Shown: one piece after another, positions 33,346 through 45,241 of the stretch
How the letters are laid out: each line of letters begins with the position of its first letter
How positions within the stretch are numbered: the stretch's first letter is position 1
NCBI RefSeq assembly: GCF_001667375.1
Contig: NZ_LZIN01000025.1
Coordinates: forward strand, 1-45,269
Direction of reading: 5' to 3'
From: Mycolicibacter sinensis
GTDB taxonomy: Bacteria > Actinomycetota > Actinomycetes > Mycobacteriales > Mycobacteriaceae
Length of the DNA stretch: 45,269 bases
Notes under the pieces: model-generated
Database searches by the model: none
What the model was told of the DNA's origin: nothing
The model's input: the letters and a program-made list of their open reading frames with translations, nothing else
Translations under genes and position numbers: made by a program

Positions 33346-33414
33346 GATTTCTCCGCTTAGCTGCCCCTCCCAAGCGGGCGGTACCCCGCCGAAAGCCGCC
33401 TAACTCGCGGGAAA

Positions 33415-34367
33415 CTACCGGGCGCGGGGGTGGGCGCCGGCCCACACTTCGCGCAGCGCGTTCACCGTGACCAGGGTGTAGATCTGGGTGGTCGACACCG
33501 AGGCATGCCCGAGCAACTCCTGCACCACCCGCACGTCGGCGCCGCCGTCGAGCAGATGCGTCGCAAACGAATGCCGCAGGGTGTGTGGTGACACCTTCGC
33601 GGTGATCCCGGCCCGCTCGGCGGCATCCTGCAGCACCTGCCAGGCGCTTTGCCGCGACAGCCGGCCCCCGCGGGCGTTGAGGAACACCGCCGCGGTGCCC
33701 CGTCCGCGCCCGGCCAGGCCCGGGCGGCCCCGCACCAGGTAGGCGTCCAGCGCCGCCACCGCGGGCCGCCCCACCGGCACCAGCCGCTGCTTGCCGCCCT
33801 TGCCCCGCAACAACACCGACCGGTCGCGCACGTCGATGTCGTCGAGGTCCAGCCCGACCGCCTCCGAGATGCGAGATCCGGTGGAATACAGCATTTCCAG
33901 CAGCGCCCGGTTGCGCAGCGTCAGCGGTCCGTCCGAGGCGCTGTCGCCGCCGGCCCCGGCCAGCAGCGCCAACACCTCGTCGATGGTCAGGCTTTTGGGC
34001 AGTCGCCGTCCCGGCGGTGGCGGCTTGACGCCGCGGGCCACGTCCACCGACGCCATGCCCTCGGCGGCGGCGAACCGGTGCAGGCCGCGCACCGCGATCA
34101 GCGCACGCCCGGCCGAGACCGCCGACAGCGCCGGCACGCCGTTCTCCGGGTCACCGCGCTGCAGCGCCACCAAGAATTCGGTGACGTCGCCCTCGCGCAC
34201 GTCGGCCAGGTCGTCGATGCCGCGGGCCAGCAGATGCTCGCTGTAGCGCCGCAGGTCGCGCCGATAGGAACTCAACGTGTTGGCCGCGACCCCGCGCTCG
34301 ATCGTCAGATGATCCAGGTACCCCTGGAGCTGCCCGGTCAGCGGGCCTACCGGCCGGGCCGCCGCGG

Positions 34368-34371
<4 letters not shown>
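33415..34371 (-). CDS. xerD: Tyrosine recombinase XerD
   Basis: XerD resolves chromosome dimers at dif together with XerC. The 318-residue product has an N-terminal SAM-like core-binding domain (about residues 12-105) and a catalytic domain. The catalytic residues are all present: Arg167 (STGSRISE), Lys191 or Lys194 (RGKGGKQR), His263 and Arg266 ([10 protein letters not shown]), His289 ([10 protein letters not shown]) and Tyr298 (TTQIYTLV). The ATG at 34369-34371 overlaps the NUDIX stop by four bases (ATGA), so I used it although the frame extends 15 codons upstream. It corresponds to M. tuberculosis Rv1701 (311 residues). Confidence 0.96.
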
Positions 34372-36849
<2,478 letters not shown>

Positions 36850-36941
36850 TCACCCTAACATCGATAGCGGCCCCCGGCCGCTGACACGCCCAGCCACGCC
36901 CGGCCACGCCCAGTCACGCCGCCCGGCAGCGGTCACCGGGC

Positions 36942-37883
36942 CTATTGCGCGAGGGTGACCGATCCGGCGCCGTGACCGATGCCGTACTGCCCCGGATGTC
37001 CGCCGTTGATCAGGCTGCTCACCGCCATGACGGTGGTGATTCGCCCCGCCTCGAGGTCGACGTCATCGACCGTGCTCACCGCGTCGGCAACCGCGGAATC
37101 GGTGCGGGCCATCGCGACGGCCGCGGTGCCCGAGGCGCAGCCGTCCCGACCGGCCAGCACCGTCGCCGAACCGTGCGGGGCCAGGGCCGCTGCGAACCGG
37201 GCGACGCTCACCCCGCTGCTGCCGGCGTCCTCGGGCAGCGCTCCCCCGGTGATGACCACCGCCGAGTTGGCCGCTGCGAACCGTTGTTCGCGGTAGGTGA
37301 TGAAGCCGGTATCGCGCAGCGCCGCCAGTACGGTGTCGCGCTGGGTGTCATCCGCGGGCTGGACGGCCGAGTTGCGATTGATCAGCAGCGCGATGCCGAG
37401 CAGGTCGCCGGCCTGGGCGCCCTGGTCGATCAGGTGGGTGCTCAGTTGGGCACCGGCGGGCACGATCCCGGACTCCACCACCGCCCGCAGCTTCTCCTCG
37501 GCATTGCCCTCGACGAACTGGGGCGTCAGCGCGACCGTTCCGGTGACGGCCCCGCCGGCCTGACCGATGATCCGCGCCACCGCCTCGACGTCGTCGTCAG
37601 CGGCGTCCGGAGTCCGGAAGATCACCGTGGACTTGCCGTTGAGCGCCTCGCGCACGATCCGGGGCGCCATCTGGGCGTCGAAATCGTTTGCGTTGCCGAG
37701 CCGTTCGCTCAGCGCGTTGTGCTGTTCGCGCTGCGCGTCGATCTGCGCGCGCAGCTCCTGCTTATCGGACTGCAGGCTGCCCAGCACCGGTCCCGACAGC
37801 AGCCCGGATCCCAGCACCACGCCGAACACCAATGCCAGCAGCACCGCGGTCAGCGACATCGCATGGTATCGAGGGGTGATCAT
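36942..37883 (-). CDS. mctB: Copper-efflux outer-membrane protein MctB
   Basis: This corresponds to M. tuberculosis Rv1698 (MctB), a channel protein needed to keep intracellular copper low. The 313-residue product matches it in length. It has an N-terminal membrane segment (HAMSLTAVLLALVFGVVLGSGLL), then a coiled-coil-like region (QSDKQELRAQIDAQREQHNAL), and a long mixed alpha/beta body ending SLINGGHPGQYGIGHGAGSV. It lies 21 bases after the steA-like gene on the same strand, as in M. tuberculosis. The outer-membrane assignment rests on published work on Rv1698, not on this sequence. Confidence 0.94.
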   Translation of the reverse strand: MITPRYHAMSLTAVLLALVFGVVLGSGLLSGPVLGSLQSDKQELRAQIDAQREQHNALSERLGNANDFDAQMAPRIVREALNGKSTVIFRTPDAADDDVEAVARIIGQAGGAVTGTVALTPQFVEGNAEEKLRAVVESGIVPAGAQLSTHLIDQGAQAGDLLGIALLINRNSAVQPADDTQRDTVLAALRDTGFITYREQRFAAANSAVVITGGALPEDAGSSGVSVARFAAALAPHGSATVLAGRDGCASGTAAVAMARTDSAVADAVSTVDDVDLEAGRITTVMAVSSLINGGHPGQYGIGHGAGSVTLAQ

Positions 37884-37904
37884 CGCCGTGTCGGCCCGGT
37901 TCGC

Positions 37905-39086
37905 TTAGGTCACCCAGTGCTGCAGCCACTGCGTCAGGTGATGCCAGTAGTTGCTGAGCCAGTCGAGGACCACGGCGTCGGTCTGCGAGACCCACAGCGC
38001 GACGATGATCGCGACCAGCATGCTGAGCACCAGCAGTGCGATCGCGCCCGCGGAGACCCGGCTGCGGTACAGCGTGGCGACGGCCCGGGCATCCACCAGC
38101 TTCTCGCCGACCTTGAGCCGGGTCAAAAACATCGACGGGTTCGTCAGCTGACGGGTCCGGTCGAAGAACGTCTCGATGTTGGCCGTCTGCCCGGCCGTCA
38201 CCAGCAGGGCCGCACCGTGGTGGTCGGCCAGCAGCAGTGCCAGGTCCATCGGGGAACCTGCCGCCGGGAACGTCATCGCCCCTATCCCGAGGTCCTGGAT
38301 GCGCTCCAGGCCGGGCGCGTGGCCGTCGGCGTCGGCGGGCAGCACCACCTGCGATCCGCACCGCAGCACCTCGGCGCTCATCTGGTCGGGGTCGCCGATG
38401 ATCAGCTGCGGGCGGTAGCCCGCCTTGCGCAGTACGTCAGCGCCGGCGCCGATCCCGATCAGCACGGGCTGGTATTCCTTGATGAACGGCTTGAGGCACT
38501 TCAGGTCGTCGGCGGCGTCGGGCTCGTCACCGACCAGCACCACATGCCGGCGGCGCAGGTCGACGTCGATCTCGGGGATCCCGATCCCGTCGATCAGCAG
38601 CGGGCTCTCGCTGCGGATGAACTCAATGGTGTTGCCGGCGAAGGATTCCAGGTGCGCCACCAACCCGGTCTTGGCCTCGAGCATCAGGTCGGCGATCTCG
38701 ACGTCGCTGCGTTCGACGCCCAGGGCCAGGCGCCGGTCACCGGAGTAGACGCCGCCGTTGTGCAGCCGGACTTTGGCGCCGTCGCGGATCTTCTTGAACA
38801 CCGTGGGGCCGGCCTCGTCGATCAGCGTGACGCCGTTGGCCACCAGCACCTCAGGCCCGAGGTTGGGGTAGCGCCCGGAGATGGACGCCGAGGCATTGAC
38901 GACGCCGGCGATCTCGGCTTCCACCAGTGCGTCGGCGGTGATCCGGTCCAGGTCGAGAATGTCGAGGACGACGATGTCGCCGGGACCGACCCGCCGCAGC
39001 AACCGGTCGATGTCGTGATCGACCCGGGCGGTACCGATGACGCCGGGCCGGGAGGTGTTACGAGACAACAGCGCAGACATCTTCAT
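37905..39086 (-). CDS. steA: SteA-like cytokinesis protein (Rv1697 homologue)
   Basis: The 393 residues equal Rv1697 in length. The body has a thiamin-pyrophosphokinase-like fold (IDVDLRRRHVVLVGDEPDAA, PQLIIGDPDQMSAEVL, LPADADGH). A C-terminal membrane helix follows at about residues 345-368 (VSAGAIALLVLSMLVAIIVALWVS). In Corynebacterium the homologue SteA works with SteB at the division site; MctB/Rv1698 is the SteB counterpart by position. I chose ATG at 39084-39086 (MKMSALLSRNTS); the frame extends 21 codons further. recN ends about 100 bp upstream. Confidence 0.92.
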   Translation of the reverse strand: MKMSALLSRNTSRPGVIGTARVDHDIDRLLRRVGPGDIVVLDILDLDRITADALVEAEIAGVVNASASISGRYPNLGPEVLVANGVTLIDEAGPTVFKKIRDGAKVRLHNGGVYSGDRRLALGVERSDVEIADLMLEAKTGLVAHLESFAGNTIEFIRSESPLLIDGIGIPEIDVDLRRRHVVLVGDEPDAADDLKCLKPFIKEYQPVLIGIGAGADVLRKAGYRPQLIIGDPDQMSAEVLRCGSQVVLPADADGHAPGLERIQDLGIGAMTFPAAGSPMDLALLLADHHGAALLVTAGQTANIETFFDRTRQLTNPSMFLTRLKVGEKLVDARAVATLYRSRVSAGAIALLVLSMLVAIIVALWVSQTDAVVLDWLSNYWHHLTQWLQHWVT

Positions 39087-39187
39087 GGGCGCGATTGTGT
39101 CGGGGAAAGCGCGGGAAAGCAGGGAGGCGCGCCGTAACACTGGCCTCACAAGTTCCGTTACGTCACACCAGTCACAGGGTCTTCGGG

Positions 39188-40987
39188 CTACTCGTGGGCG
39201 TCTGCACGCCGGTCATCCTGCGCGGCGTCCAGCAGTTCTCGGGCGTGCGCGCGGGCGGTGTCGGTCTCTCCCAGCCCGGCCAGCATCCGGGCCAGTTCGG
39301 CCACCCGGTCCTCGCCGTCCAGGCGCCGCACCCCGCTGGCGCCGTTACGCCCGCTGGCCTCCACCATCAGATGCACATCCGCATAAGCCGCCACCTGCGG
39401 CAAGTGGGTCACCACGATGACCTGGTGGGTGCGGGCCAGCCGGGCCAGCCGCCGCCCGATTTGTACCGCGGCGCGGCCGCCCACCCCGGCGTCGACTTCG
39501 TCGAACACCATCGTGGTGCCGGCCGAGCTGCGTGCCGACGACAACGACGAGGTGGCCAGCACCACCTCCAGCGCCAGCATCACCCGGGACAGCTCGCCCC
39601 CCGAGGCGCTCTTGGCCAGCGGCAGCACCGTCATACCCCGGTGCGCGGCCAGCCCGAACTCGACCTCGTCGATGCCGTCGGCGCCGGCATGCACGAGCTG
39701 CCCCGAGGGCAACCGCAGGGCGGCCGGGTCGTCGTCGACGGCCGGGCTGTGGCTGACACCGATGCTGAACTCGGCGTCGGCCATCGCCAGCCCGGACAGC
39801 TCGGCGCTCACCGCCTTGGCCAGCCCGCGAGCCGCCTTGCCGCGCGCGGCGCTGAGGTCGGTGGCGGTCTTCACCACCTGCTCGGCGAGGTCCTCGACGC
39901 GAGCCGACAGCGCCACCATCGTTTCTTCGGAGACGTCGAGCTGGGCCAGCCGGTCGCGGGACTGCGCCGCCCAGGCCAGCACCCCGTCGATGTCGGCGGC
40001 GTACTTGCGGGTCAGGGAACGCAGCTCGGCCTGCCGCGCCAGCTTGGCGTCCAGCGCGTCGGCGCCGGTAGGCAGCTCGTCGAGGTACCCGCCGAGTTCG
40101 CGGGCCACATCGTCGACCACCGTGAGCGCCTCGCCGAGTTGTTCGCCGAGGGCCTGTAGGGCGGCGTCGTCGGTGGCGGTCAGCGCCGCCTTCGCCTGCC
40201 CGAGCCGGTAGGTGGCCGACGTCGCCGCGTCGGCCGCGTCCACTGCGTCGTCTAAGCCCCCGGCCAGCGCCGCGCGCGCCCCGGACGCCGCGGCGCGCAG
40301 TGCGTCGAGTTCGGAGAGCCGGCGGATCTCCACCGTCAGCGCGTCGTCCTCCCCGGCCTGCGGGTCGACGGCATCGATCTCGCGCAGCGCGAAGGTGAGC
40401 CGGTCGGCTTCCTGGGCCAGTTCCCGGGCCCGGTTGTTGCGGTCGAGCAGTTCGCGTCGCGCCGACAGCCAGGCCTCCCGTGCGCTGCGGTAGCGCTGCA
40501 GCCGGGTGTCGACCGCGGCGAATCGGTCCAGTGCCCCGCGCTGTTCGTCCGGGCGCATCAACCGCAGCTGGTCGTTCTGACCGTGCAGGGTCAGCAGCCC
40601 GCCGGTGAACCCGCTCAGCGATTTGGCGGGCACCCCGCGGCCCCCGAGGTAGGCCCGCGACGGCCCGTCGGCGCTGACCGAGCGGGCCGCGATCACGCTG
40701 CCGTCTTCGTCGCGCTCGGCGCCGGAGACCTCCAGGATCTCGTCGATCTGCCCGGCCGCCGCCGGTGCCAGATCGGCGGTGCAGAACCGGCCTTCGACCA
40801 CCGCGCGGGCCGCACCCGAGCGCACCCGGGTGGCGTCGGCGCGGGCGCCGCCGAGCAGGTGCAGCCCGGTGACCACCATCGTCTTGCCGGTGCCGGTCTC
40901 CCCGGTCAACACGGTCAGGCCGCGGTCGAATTCGGCGGTCGCCGCGTGGATCGCGCCCAGCGACTCGATGCGGATCTCAGTGAGCAC
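39188..40987 (-). CDS. recN: DNA repair protein RecN
   Basis: RecN is an SMC-like ATPase in double-strand break repair. The 599 residues include Walker A GETGTGKTMVVTG at about residues 30-42, a central coiled coil (RSAREAWLSARRELLDRNN onward), and the ABC signature ASGGELSRVMLALE. Walker B is TMVFDEVDAGVGG, with a D-loop and the switch VVTHLPQVAA. The true start is GTG at 40985-40987 (VLTEIRIESLGAI), matching M. tuberculosis RecN; 30 codons of open frame upstream lie over nadK. It is five bases after the nadK stop. Confidence 0.96.
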   Translation of the reverse strand: MLTEIRIESLGAIHAATAEFDRGLTVLTGETGTGKTMVVTGLHLLGGARADATRVRSGAARAVVEGRFCTADLAPAAAGQIDEILEVSGAERDEDGSVIAARSVSADGPSRAYLGGRGVPAKSLSGFTGGLLTLHGQNDQLRLMRPDEQRGALDRFAAVDTRLQRYRSAREAWLSARRELLDRNNRARELAQEADRLTFALREIDAVDPQAGEDDALTVEIRRLSELDALRAAASGARAALAGGLDDAVDAADAATSATYRLGQAKAALTATDDAALQALGEQLGEALTVVDDVARELGGYLDELPTGADALDAKLARQAELRSLTRKYAADIDGVLAWAAQSRDRLAQLDVSEETMVALSARVEDLAEQVVKTATDLSAARGKAARGLAKAVSAELSGLAMADAEFSIGVSHSPAVDDDPAALRLPSGQLVHAGADGIDEVEFGLAAHRGMTVLPLAKSASGGELSRVMLALEVVLATSSLSSARSSAGTTMVFDEVDAGVGGRAAVQIGRRLARLARTHQVIVVTHLPQVAAYADVHLMVEASGRNGASGVRRLDGEDRVAELARMLAGLGETDTARAHARELLDAAQDDRRADAHE

Positions 40988-40992
40988 TGAAA

Positions 40993-41925
40993 CTACTGTC
41001 CGCGCCAGCCGGTCACCGGCAGCCGGAATTTGCGCACCAGCCGGTCGGTGAACGGCGAGGTGCCCAGCCGCGCCCACTTGACCGGGGTGACGCCGCGTTG
41101 CACCTCGAGCCGTCCGCCGGCCGGCACCAGCATCTTGCGGCGGCCGTCGCAGAACACCAGCGCATTGTGTCCCTCGCTCTCGACTTCGATCGCGATCGTC
41201 GAGTCGGGACTGGTCACCATCGGCCGGGCGAACAGGGCGTGAGCGTTGTTGGTCACCACCAGGATTGCATCCAGGTCAGGCCAGAGCACCGGCCCGCCCG
41301 CGGAGAACGCGTAGGCGGTCGATCCGGTCGGTGTCGACACCAGCACGCCGTCGCAGCCGAACGTCGACACCGGCCTGCCGTCCACCTCCACGACGACACC
41401 CAGGACCCCCAACCTCGGGCCCTTCTCCATGCTGGCCTCGTTGAGCGCCCAACCGCTGCCGATGATCTCCCCGTCGGCACGCACCACCACATCCAGCGTC
41501 ATCCGGTCCTCCACCCGGTAGTCGCGGGCGATGATGTGATCGAGGACCCGGTCGATGTGATCGGCTTCGGCCTCGGCCAGAAAACCGATCCGGCCCAGGT
41601 TGACCCCCAGCACCGGGATGTCGGCGGCGCGGGCCAGTTCGGCGGCCCGCAGGAAGGTGCCGTCACCCCCGAGGACCAGCACCAGTTCGCAACCCTCGGC
41701 GGCCTGGGTGTCGGGATCCACCACGTCGATCTGGACGCCGAGTTCACGCATGTCGTCGGGCGCCAGGTGCAGCGAGCCCTTGTCGACAGCCTCGGCGGTC
41801 AGCACCCGCATCGTGATGCCGTGGTCGCCCAACACCTTCTCCACGCGGCGGGCGGTGTCGGTGGCCTCTTCACGCCCGGTGTGCACCACCAGCAAAACGG
41901 TGCGCTCTCCGTGCCCGGTATTCAC
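40993..41925 (-). CDS. nadK: NAD kinase (inorganic polyphosphate/ATP-dependent)
   Basis: NAD kinase phosphorylates NAD to NADP using ATP or polyphosphate. The 310 residues match M. tuberculosis PpnK (307). Family motifs are GGDG in [16 protein letters not shown] (about residues 78-93), the NE motif in [11 protein letters not shown], and the conserved loop [17 protein letters not shown]. The GTG at 41923-41925 overlaps the tlyA stop by four bases (GTGA). The frame is open for a further 183 codons but that part is a tlyA shadow. Confidence 0.97.
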   Translation of the reverse strand: MNTGHGERTVLLVVHTGREEATDTARRVEKVLGDHGITMRVLTAEAVDKGSLHLAPDDMRELGVQIDVVDPDTQAAEGCELVLVLGGDGTFLRAAELARAADIPVLGVNLGRIGFLAEAEADHIDRVLDHIIARDYRVEDRMTLDVVVRADGEIIGSGWALNEASMEKGPRLGVLGVVVEVDGRPVSTFGCDGVLVSTPTGSTAYAFSAGGPVLWPDLDAILVVTNNAHALFARPMVTSPDSTIAIEVESEGHNALVFCDGRRKMLVPAGGRLEVQRGVTPVKWARLGTSPFTDRLVRKFRLPVTGWRGQ

Positions 41926-42728
41926 TGGGGTCCCTTCGCAACGGCATCCTGGACGGCTGCATCCAACGCCGCACCGGTCAGCGGTGCGGCGGCGGCACGC
42001 AGATGCAGAAAGTACTCGACGTTGCCCGACGGGCCCGGCAGCGGACTGGCGGTCACCGCGACGGTGCCCCAGCCGAATTCGGCTGCCCGGTGCGCCACCG
42101 ACCGCACCGCGTCGGCGCGCAGGCCCGGGTCCGAAACCACCCCGCCGGCGCCGACCTGCTCTCGGCCCACCTCGAACTGCGGCTTCACCATCGGAACGAT
42201 ATCGGCGTCGGGTGACGCGCAACCAGTCAGTGCGGGTAACACGGTGGCCAGCGAGATGAACGACAAGTCGGCGACGATCAGCTCGGCGGGCCCGCCGATG
42301 ACCTCCGGGGTCAACCCGCGGACGTTGGTGCGTTCGACGACGACGACGCGCGGGTCGGTGCGCAACGACCAGGCCAACTGGCCGTAGCCGACGTCGACGG
42401 CGACCACCCGGGCCGCGCCCCGGTCGAGCAGTACCTCGGTGAAACCGCCGGTCGAGGCCCCCGCATCCAGACACGCTCGGTCGGCGACGGTGATCTCGAA
42501 GGTGTCCAGTGCGCCGATCAACTTGTGCGCTCCACGCGACACCCAGTTGCGTTCGCCGTCTTCGGCGACGGCCAGGGCGGCGGTGAGAGTCACGGCGGTG
42601 GCCGGTTTGACGGCCGGGATGCCGTCAATGGTGACTTTGCCGGCACCGATCAACTCCGCGGCCTGCTGCCGGGAACGCGCGAGTCCGCGCCGGACCAGCT
42701 CGGCGTCAACGCGAGTGCGCCGCGACAT
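41922..42728 (-). CDS. tlyA: 16S/23S rRNA 2'-O-methyltransferase TlyA
   Basis: TlyA methylates a cytidine in both 16S and 23S rRNA, and its loss gives capreomycin resistance. The 268 residues equal the M. tuberculosis protein. An S4 domain covers about residues 1-58. The interdomain linker RNWV is at residues 60-63. A Rossmann methyltransferase fold follows with [16 protein letters not shown]. The catalytic tetrad is visible at the published positions: K69, D154 (VADLSF), K182 (MVKPQFE) and an E near 238 (NVEYFL). It leads the tlyA-nadK-recN run. Confidence 0.98.
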   Translation of the reverse strand: MSRRTRVDAELVRRGLARSRQQAAELIGAGKVTIDGIPAVKPATAVTLTAALAVAEDGERNWVSRGAHKLIGALDTFEITVADRACLDAGASTGGFTEVLLDRGAARVVAVDVGYGQLAWSLRTDPRVVVVERTNVRGLTPEVIGGPAELIVADLSFISLATVLPALTGCASPDADIVPMVKPQFEVGREQVGAGGVVSDPGLRADAVRSVAHRAAEFGWGTVAVTASPLPGPSGNVEYFLHLRAAAAPLTGAALDAAVQDAVAKGPQ

Positions 42729-42734
42729 GTGCCC

Positions 42735-42911
42735 TCAGCCCTTCTCCACCGACTCCAGTGCCCGCACCAGGACCTCGTGGGCTTCTTCGAGCCGCTGCGC
42801 CAACGCGTTGAGATCGCTGTGCGCGGGCAGTTCGGCCAGCTCGGCTTCCCCGGGCAGCGCGGCCAGCAACGCCGCGATGCGCTCCCGGACATCATCAATC
42901 TCACTGTTCAT
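42735..42911 (-). CDS. Small conserved acidic protein (Rv1693 homologue, 58 aa)
   Basis: ATG at 42909-42911 encodes MNSEIDDVRERIAALLAALP and so on, ending LVRALESVEKG, 58 residues. It is almost wholly helical with heptad-like Leu/Ala spacing, so probably a small coiled-coil or helical hairpin. The same small gene lies between Rv1692 and tlyA in M. tuberculosis. The stop is six bases before the tlyA start, suggesting co-transcription. The function is unknown. The upstream extension of the frame to 43157 is a shadow of the phosphatase gene. Confidence 0.85.
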   Translation of the reverse strand: MNSEIDDVRERIAALLAALPGEAELAELPAHSDLNALAQRLEEAHEVLVRALESVEKG

Positions 42912-42949
42912 GGCTGCCACCAACGCTAGACCATGCCAGTTGGGGCCCC

Positions 42950-44869
42950 TTAGGGCCAGGCCCCGAGCAGGGACCAACGTTGCAGAGCCTGCCCGGCGGT
43001 GTCGTCGGCGGACTCGACGGTGAACGGGCGCCCGGCCAGGTCGGCGTCGGCCACGGCGCAGGCGAGCGCACGCACGATCGACAGGCCGTCCGCGTCGTTC
43101 TCTTCGGGCTGCGACGTGGCGACGGTGACCGTGGCGCCGTCCAGGGTGACCTGCCACTGCGGCTGCGGGCCGATCGCCAGCCGGTCGGCGTCGAGATGCA
43201 GCGCCCGCAGGTCGTGGCCGATGTAGGTCGGTCGCTGCTCGGCGACGGCGCCGACGGCATCGCGTGCCGAATTGACGCCGGTGAGCACCATCAGGCTCGG
43301 CAGCGCGGCGGCGTTGGCCGCGGCGATGTCGGTGTCCAGCCGGTCACCGACGACCAGCGGCGCGTAGAACTCACCGCGGGTCAGCGCCTCGGCGAGCAAA
43401 CCCGGGCCCGGCTTGCCGGCCACCTGCGGTTCGGCGTCGGTCGCGGCCCGCAACGCGGCCACCATCGACCCGTTGCCGGGCAGTAGGCCACGCTCCGACG
43501 GCAGGGTCTTGTCGACGTTGGTCGTCATCCACTTCGCGCCGGCCCGGATGGCCAGCGCCGCCTCGGCCAGGTCGGCCCAGCCGGTCTCGGTGGACAGGCC
43601 CTGCACCACCGCGGCCGGCTCGTCGGTCGCCAGCCGCACCGGTTCCAAACCGGCGGAAGCGATTTCGGCGGCCAGTGATTCGGTGCCGACCACCAGCACC
43701 CGGGATCCGGCGGGCAGTTGCTCGGCCAGCAGGTGCGCCGCGATCTGGGCGCTGGTGGCCACGTCCTCGCCGGCGGCGGTGAAGCCCAGCTCACGCAGGT
43801 GCGCCGCGACCTCGTCCGCGCTGCGCGAGGAGTTGTTGGTGATGAACAGGCCGCGACTCTGGATCTCGGCCAGCGTTTCGACGGCTCCGGCGGTGGGTTC
43901 GCCACCGCGGAACACCGTGCCGTCGAGATCGAGTAGCAGACAGTCGTATTCGTCTGCCAGCGAGCCGGCGCCGCCCAGTTCGGCGATCCGCTCCTCGACG
44001 TCGGTGACACCTTCGGTGTCGGCGGCTGCGGCCTTGAGGAACCATTCCAGGGCTTCGTTGCCGCGGCCCAGCGCCACCAGCGTTTCGGCGTGCGCGTAGT
44101 GCAGCCGGGCCACCGTCGACCCGGTGCGCTCGGGATCGGCCCGCGCGGCCGACAGCACCGTCAGCGCCTGCTCCAGCTGGCCCAGGTCGGCGCGGGCGCC
44201 GGCGACCACGATCCGCAGTTCGTCGGCCTCGTCACCCTCCAGTTGGGCGGCTTCGGGGCTGGCGGCCAGTTCGATCGCCCGTTGTGGGCGGCCCAGGCCA
44301 CGTTCGCAGTCGGCGATCAACGGCAACAGCGCGGACTTGCTGCCCATCCGGCGCGCCGCGCGCAGCTCCGCCAGGGCCTGCGTCCAGTCGCCGCAGTGGT
44401 AAGCCGCGATCCCGACCGCTTCACGGATCGCGGTGATCCGCGTCGAGCGGGACCGCGCCGCCTTGGCGTGCTTGAGCGCGGCCTGCGGGTCCTCGTCGAG
44501 CAGCATGCCGGCGGCCACCAGATGACAGGCCACACCGTCGGCGGTGGCCTTGCTCAGGGTGCTCAGTTCCCGGCGCACTTCCGGCGCCAGCTGCTTGGGT
44601 TCGATCCCCTCCGGCAGCGGCGGATCGTCGTAACGTCGGGTGGATTCTTCGCCGGCCGGCCGCGGGGGCCGCGAGCCGCCGTCATCGTCGCGCCGGGGCG
44701 CGGTGCGACGATCCCGGTCCGGTCCCGAACCCCTGGGCGTCCGGCGCTGATCACCGGTGGGCGTGCGCCGCTGGTCGCCGGCTGCCCGTCTTTGGTGCGG
44801 ACCGCGTGGGCCACTTCCGGTGCCCCCGCGCGACTGACCACGCCCGCCACTTGCTCTGTTGTCGACCAC
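42950..44869 (-). CDS. Fusion of TPR protein (Rv1691-like) and HAD-IIA phosphatase (Rv1692-like)
   Basis: One 639-residue frame joins two proteins that are adjacent separate genes in M. tuberculosis. Residues 1-75 are a basic RG/RRTP-rich, probably disordered tail. Residues 80-300 are a helical repeat region with TPR-like units (AAYHCGDWTQALAELRAARR, AETLVALGRGNEALEWFLKA). Residues 308-639 are a HAD-IIA phosphatase: DLDGT (nucleophile D314, D316) in CLLLDLDGTVF, FITNNSS, AGKPGPG and VVGDRLDTDI. Rv1692 is described as a glycerol-3-phosphate phosphatase. I see no stop or internal ribosome site at the junction (GAGSLADEYDCLL). The start is GTG at 44867-44869 with GAAAGG five bases upstream. Confidence 0.92.
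   Translation of the reverse strand: MVDNRASGGRGQSRGGTGSGPRGPHQRRAAGDQRRTPTGDQRRTPRGSGPDRDRRTAPRRDDDGGSRPPRPAGEESTRRYDDPPLPEGIEPKQLAPEVRRELSTLSKATADGVACHLVAAGMLLDEDPQAALKHAKAARSRSTRITAIREAVGIAAYHCGDWTQALAELRAARRMGSKSALLPLIADCERGLGRPQRAIELAASPEAAQLEGDEADELRIVVAGARADLGQLEQALTVLSAARADPERTGSTVARLHYAHAETLVALGRGNEALEWFLKAAAADTEGVTDVEERIAELGGAGSLADEYDCLLLDLDGTVFRGGEPTAGAVETLAEIQSRGLFITNNSSRSADEVAAHLRELGFTAAGEDVATSAQIAAHLLAEQLPAGSRVLVVGTESLAAEIASAGLEPVRLATDEPAAVVQGLSTETGWADLAEAALAIRAGAKWMTTNVDKTLPSERGLLPGNGSMVAALRAATDAEPQVAGKPGPGLLAEALTRGEFYAPLVVGDRLDTDIAAANAAALPSLMVLTGVNSARDAVGAVAEQRPTYIGHDLRALHLDADRLAIGPQPQWQVTLDGATVTVATSQPEENDADGLSIVRALACAVADADLAGRPFTVESADDTAGQALQRWSLLGAWP
44735..44782 (-). repeat. 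Two tandem 24-bp units in the RG-rich tail of the fusion
   Basis: The unit at 44735-44758 and that at 44759-44782 match at 19 of 24 bases and encode the 8-residue repeat TP(T/R)GDQRR-like. They suggest that the basic tail grew by duplication. Confidence 0.7.
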
Positions 44870-45200
44870 TGAAACCTTTCGCGTGAATCCTCGTGTAAGG
44901 ATACGGGCCGCCGCGAATTGTCCGGTCAGCGCACCGACCCGCCAAACCGGGCATTCTTTGCCGACGCTCGCGGTGTCGCGCAAATTACCGAACCGGGCAG
45001 GGAACGACGGCGGTACCGCCGCGTTTTCGCCTCATCCGGGCCGGAGCGCTCAGTGAGCTGCACCCGCACCGCAATGCCTGGGGCGGTCCCTTCGGCGCTT
45101 CCGATACGAGGGTGCAACTGTTCTTACTTCGCACCGCCCGCACCAGTTCGGCCGGGTGATCCGATTGAGCAAGAACGCTTGATATCCGCGGCGGGAATTG
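44870..45200 (-). promoter_or_regulatory. Spacer between the rrn terminator and the TPR-HAD gene
   Basis: I see no gene in these 330 bp. On the minus strand a TATCCT -10 candidate lies at 44903-44898, about 30 bp before the GTG start, so the TPR-HAD gene probably has its own promoter. The short frames here are not convincing. Confidence 0.45.
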
Positions 45201-45232
45201 GAAACGCCCCCCGATTTCTCGGGGGGCGTTTC
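45201..45232 (-). terminator. rRNA operon terminator
   Basis: GAAACGCCCCCCGA (45201-45214), TTTC, TCGGGGGGCGTTTC (45219-45232) form a perfect 14-bp stem with a four-base loop, nine bases after the 3' end of 5S rRNA. It is the strongest hairpin in the window. Confidence 0.95.
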
Positions 45233-45241
45233 GCTATGTTG

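Noticed and set aside
33360..33414. Terminator for xerD
   Set aside because: Only a weak 5-bp GGCGG/CCGCC stem is present, which is expected often in DNA this GC-rich.
36945..39137. Rightward open frame of 730 codons opposite mctB and steA
   Set aside because: It is an antisense shadow spanning two conserved genes and their junction, with no recognisable domain.
41098..42387. Rightward open frame of 429 codons opposite nadK and tlyA
   Set aside because: It is an antisense shadow; nadK and tlyA show intact catalytic motifs on the other strand.
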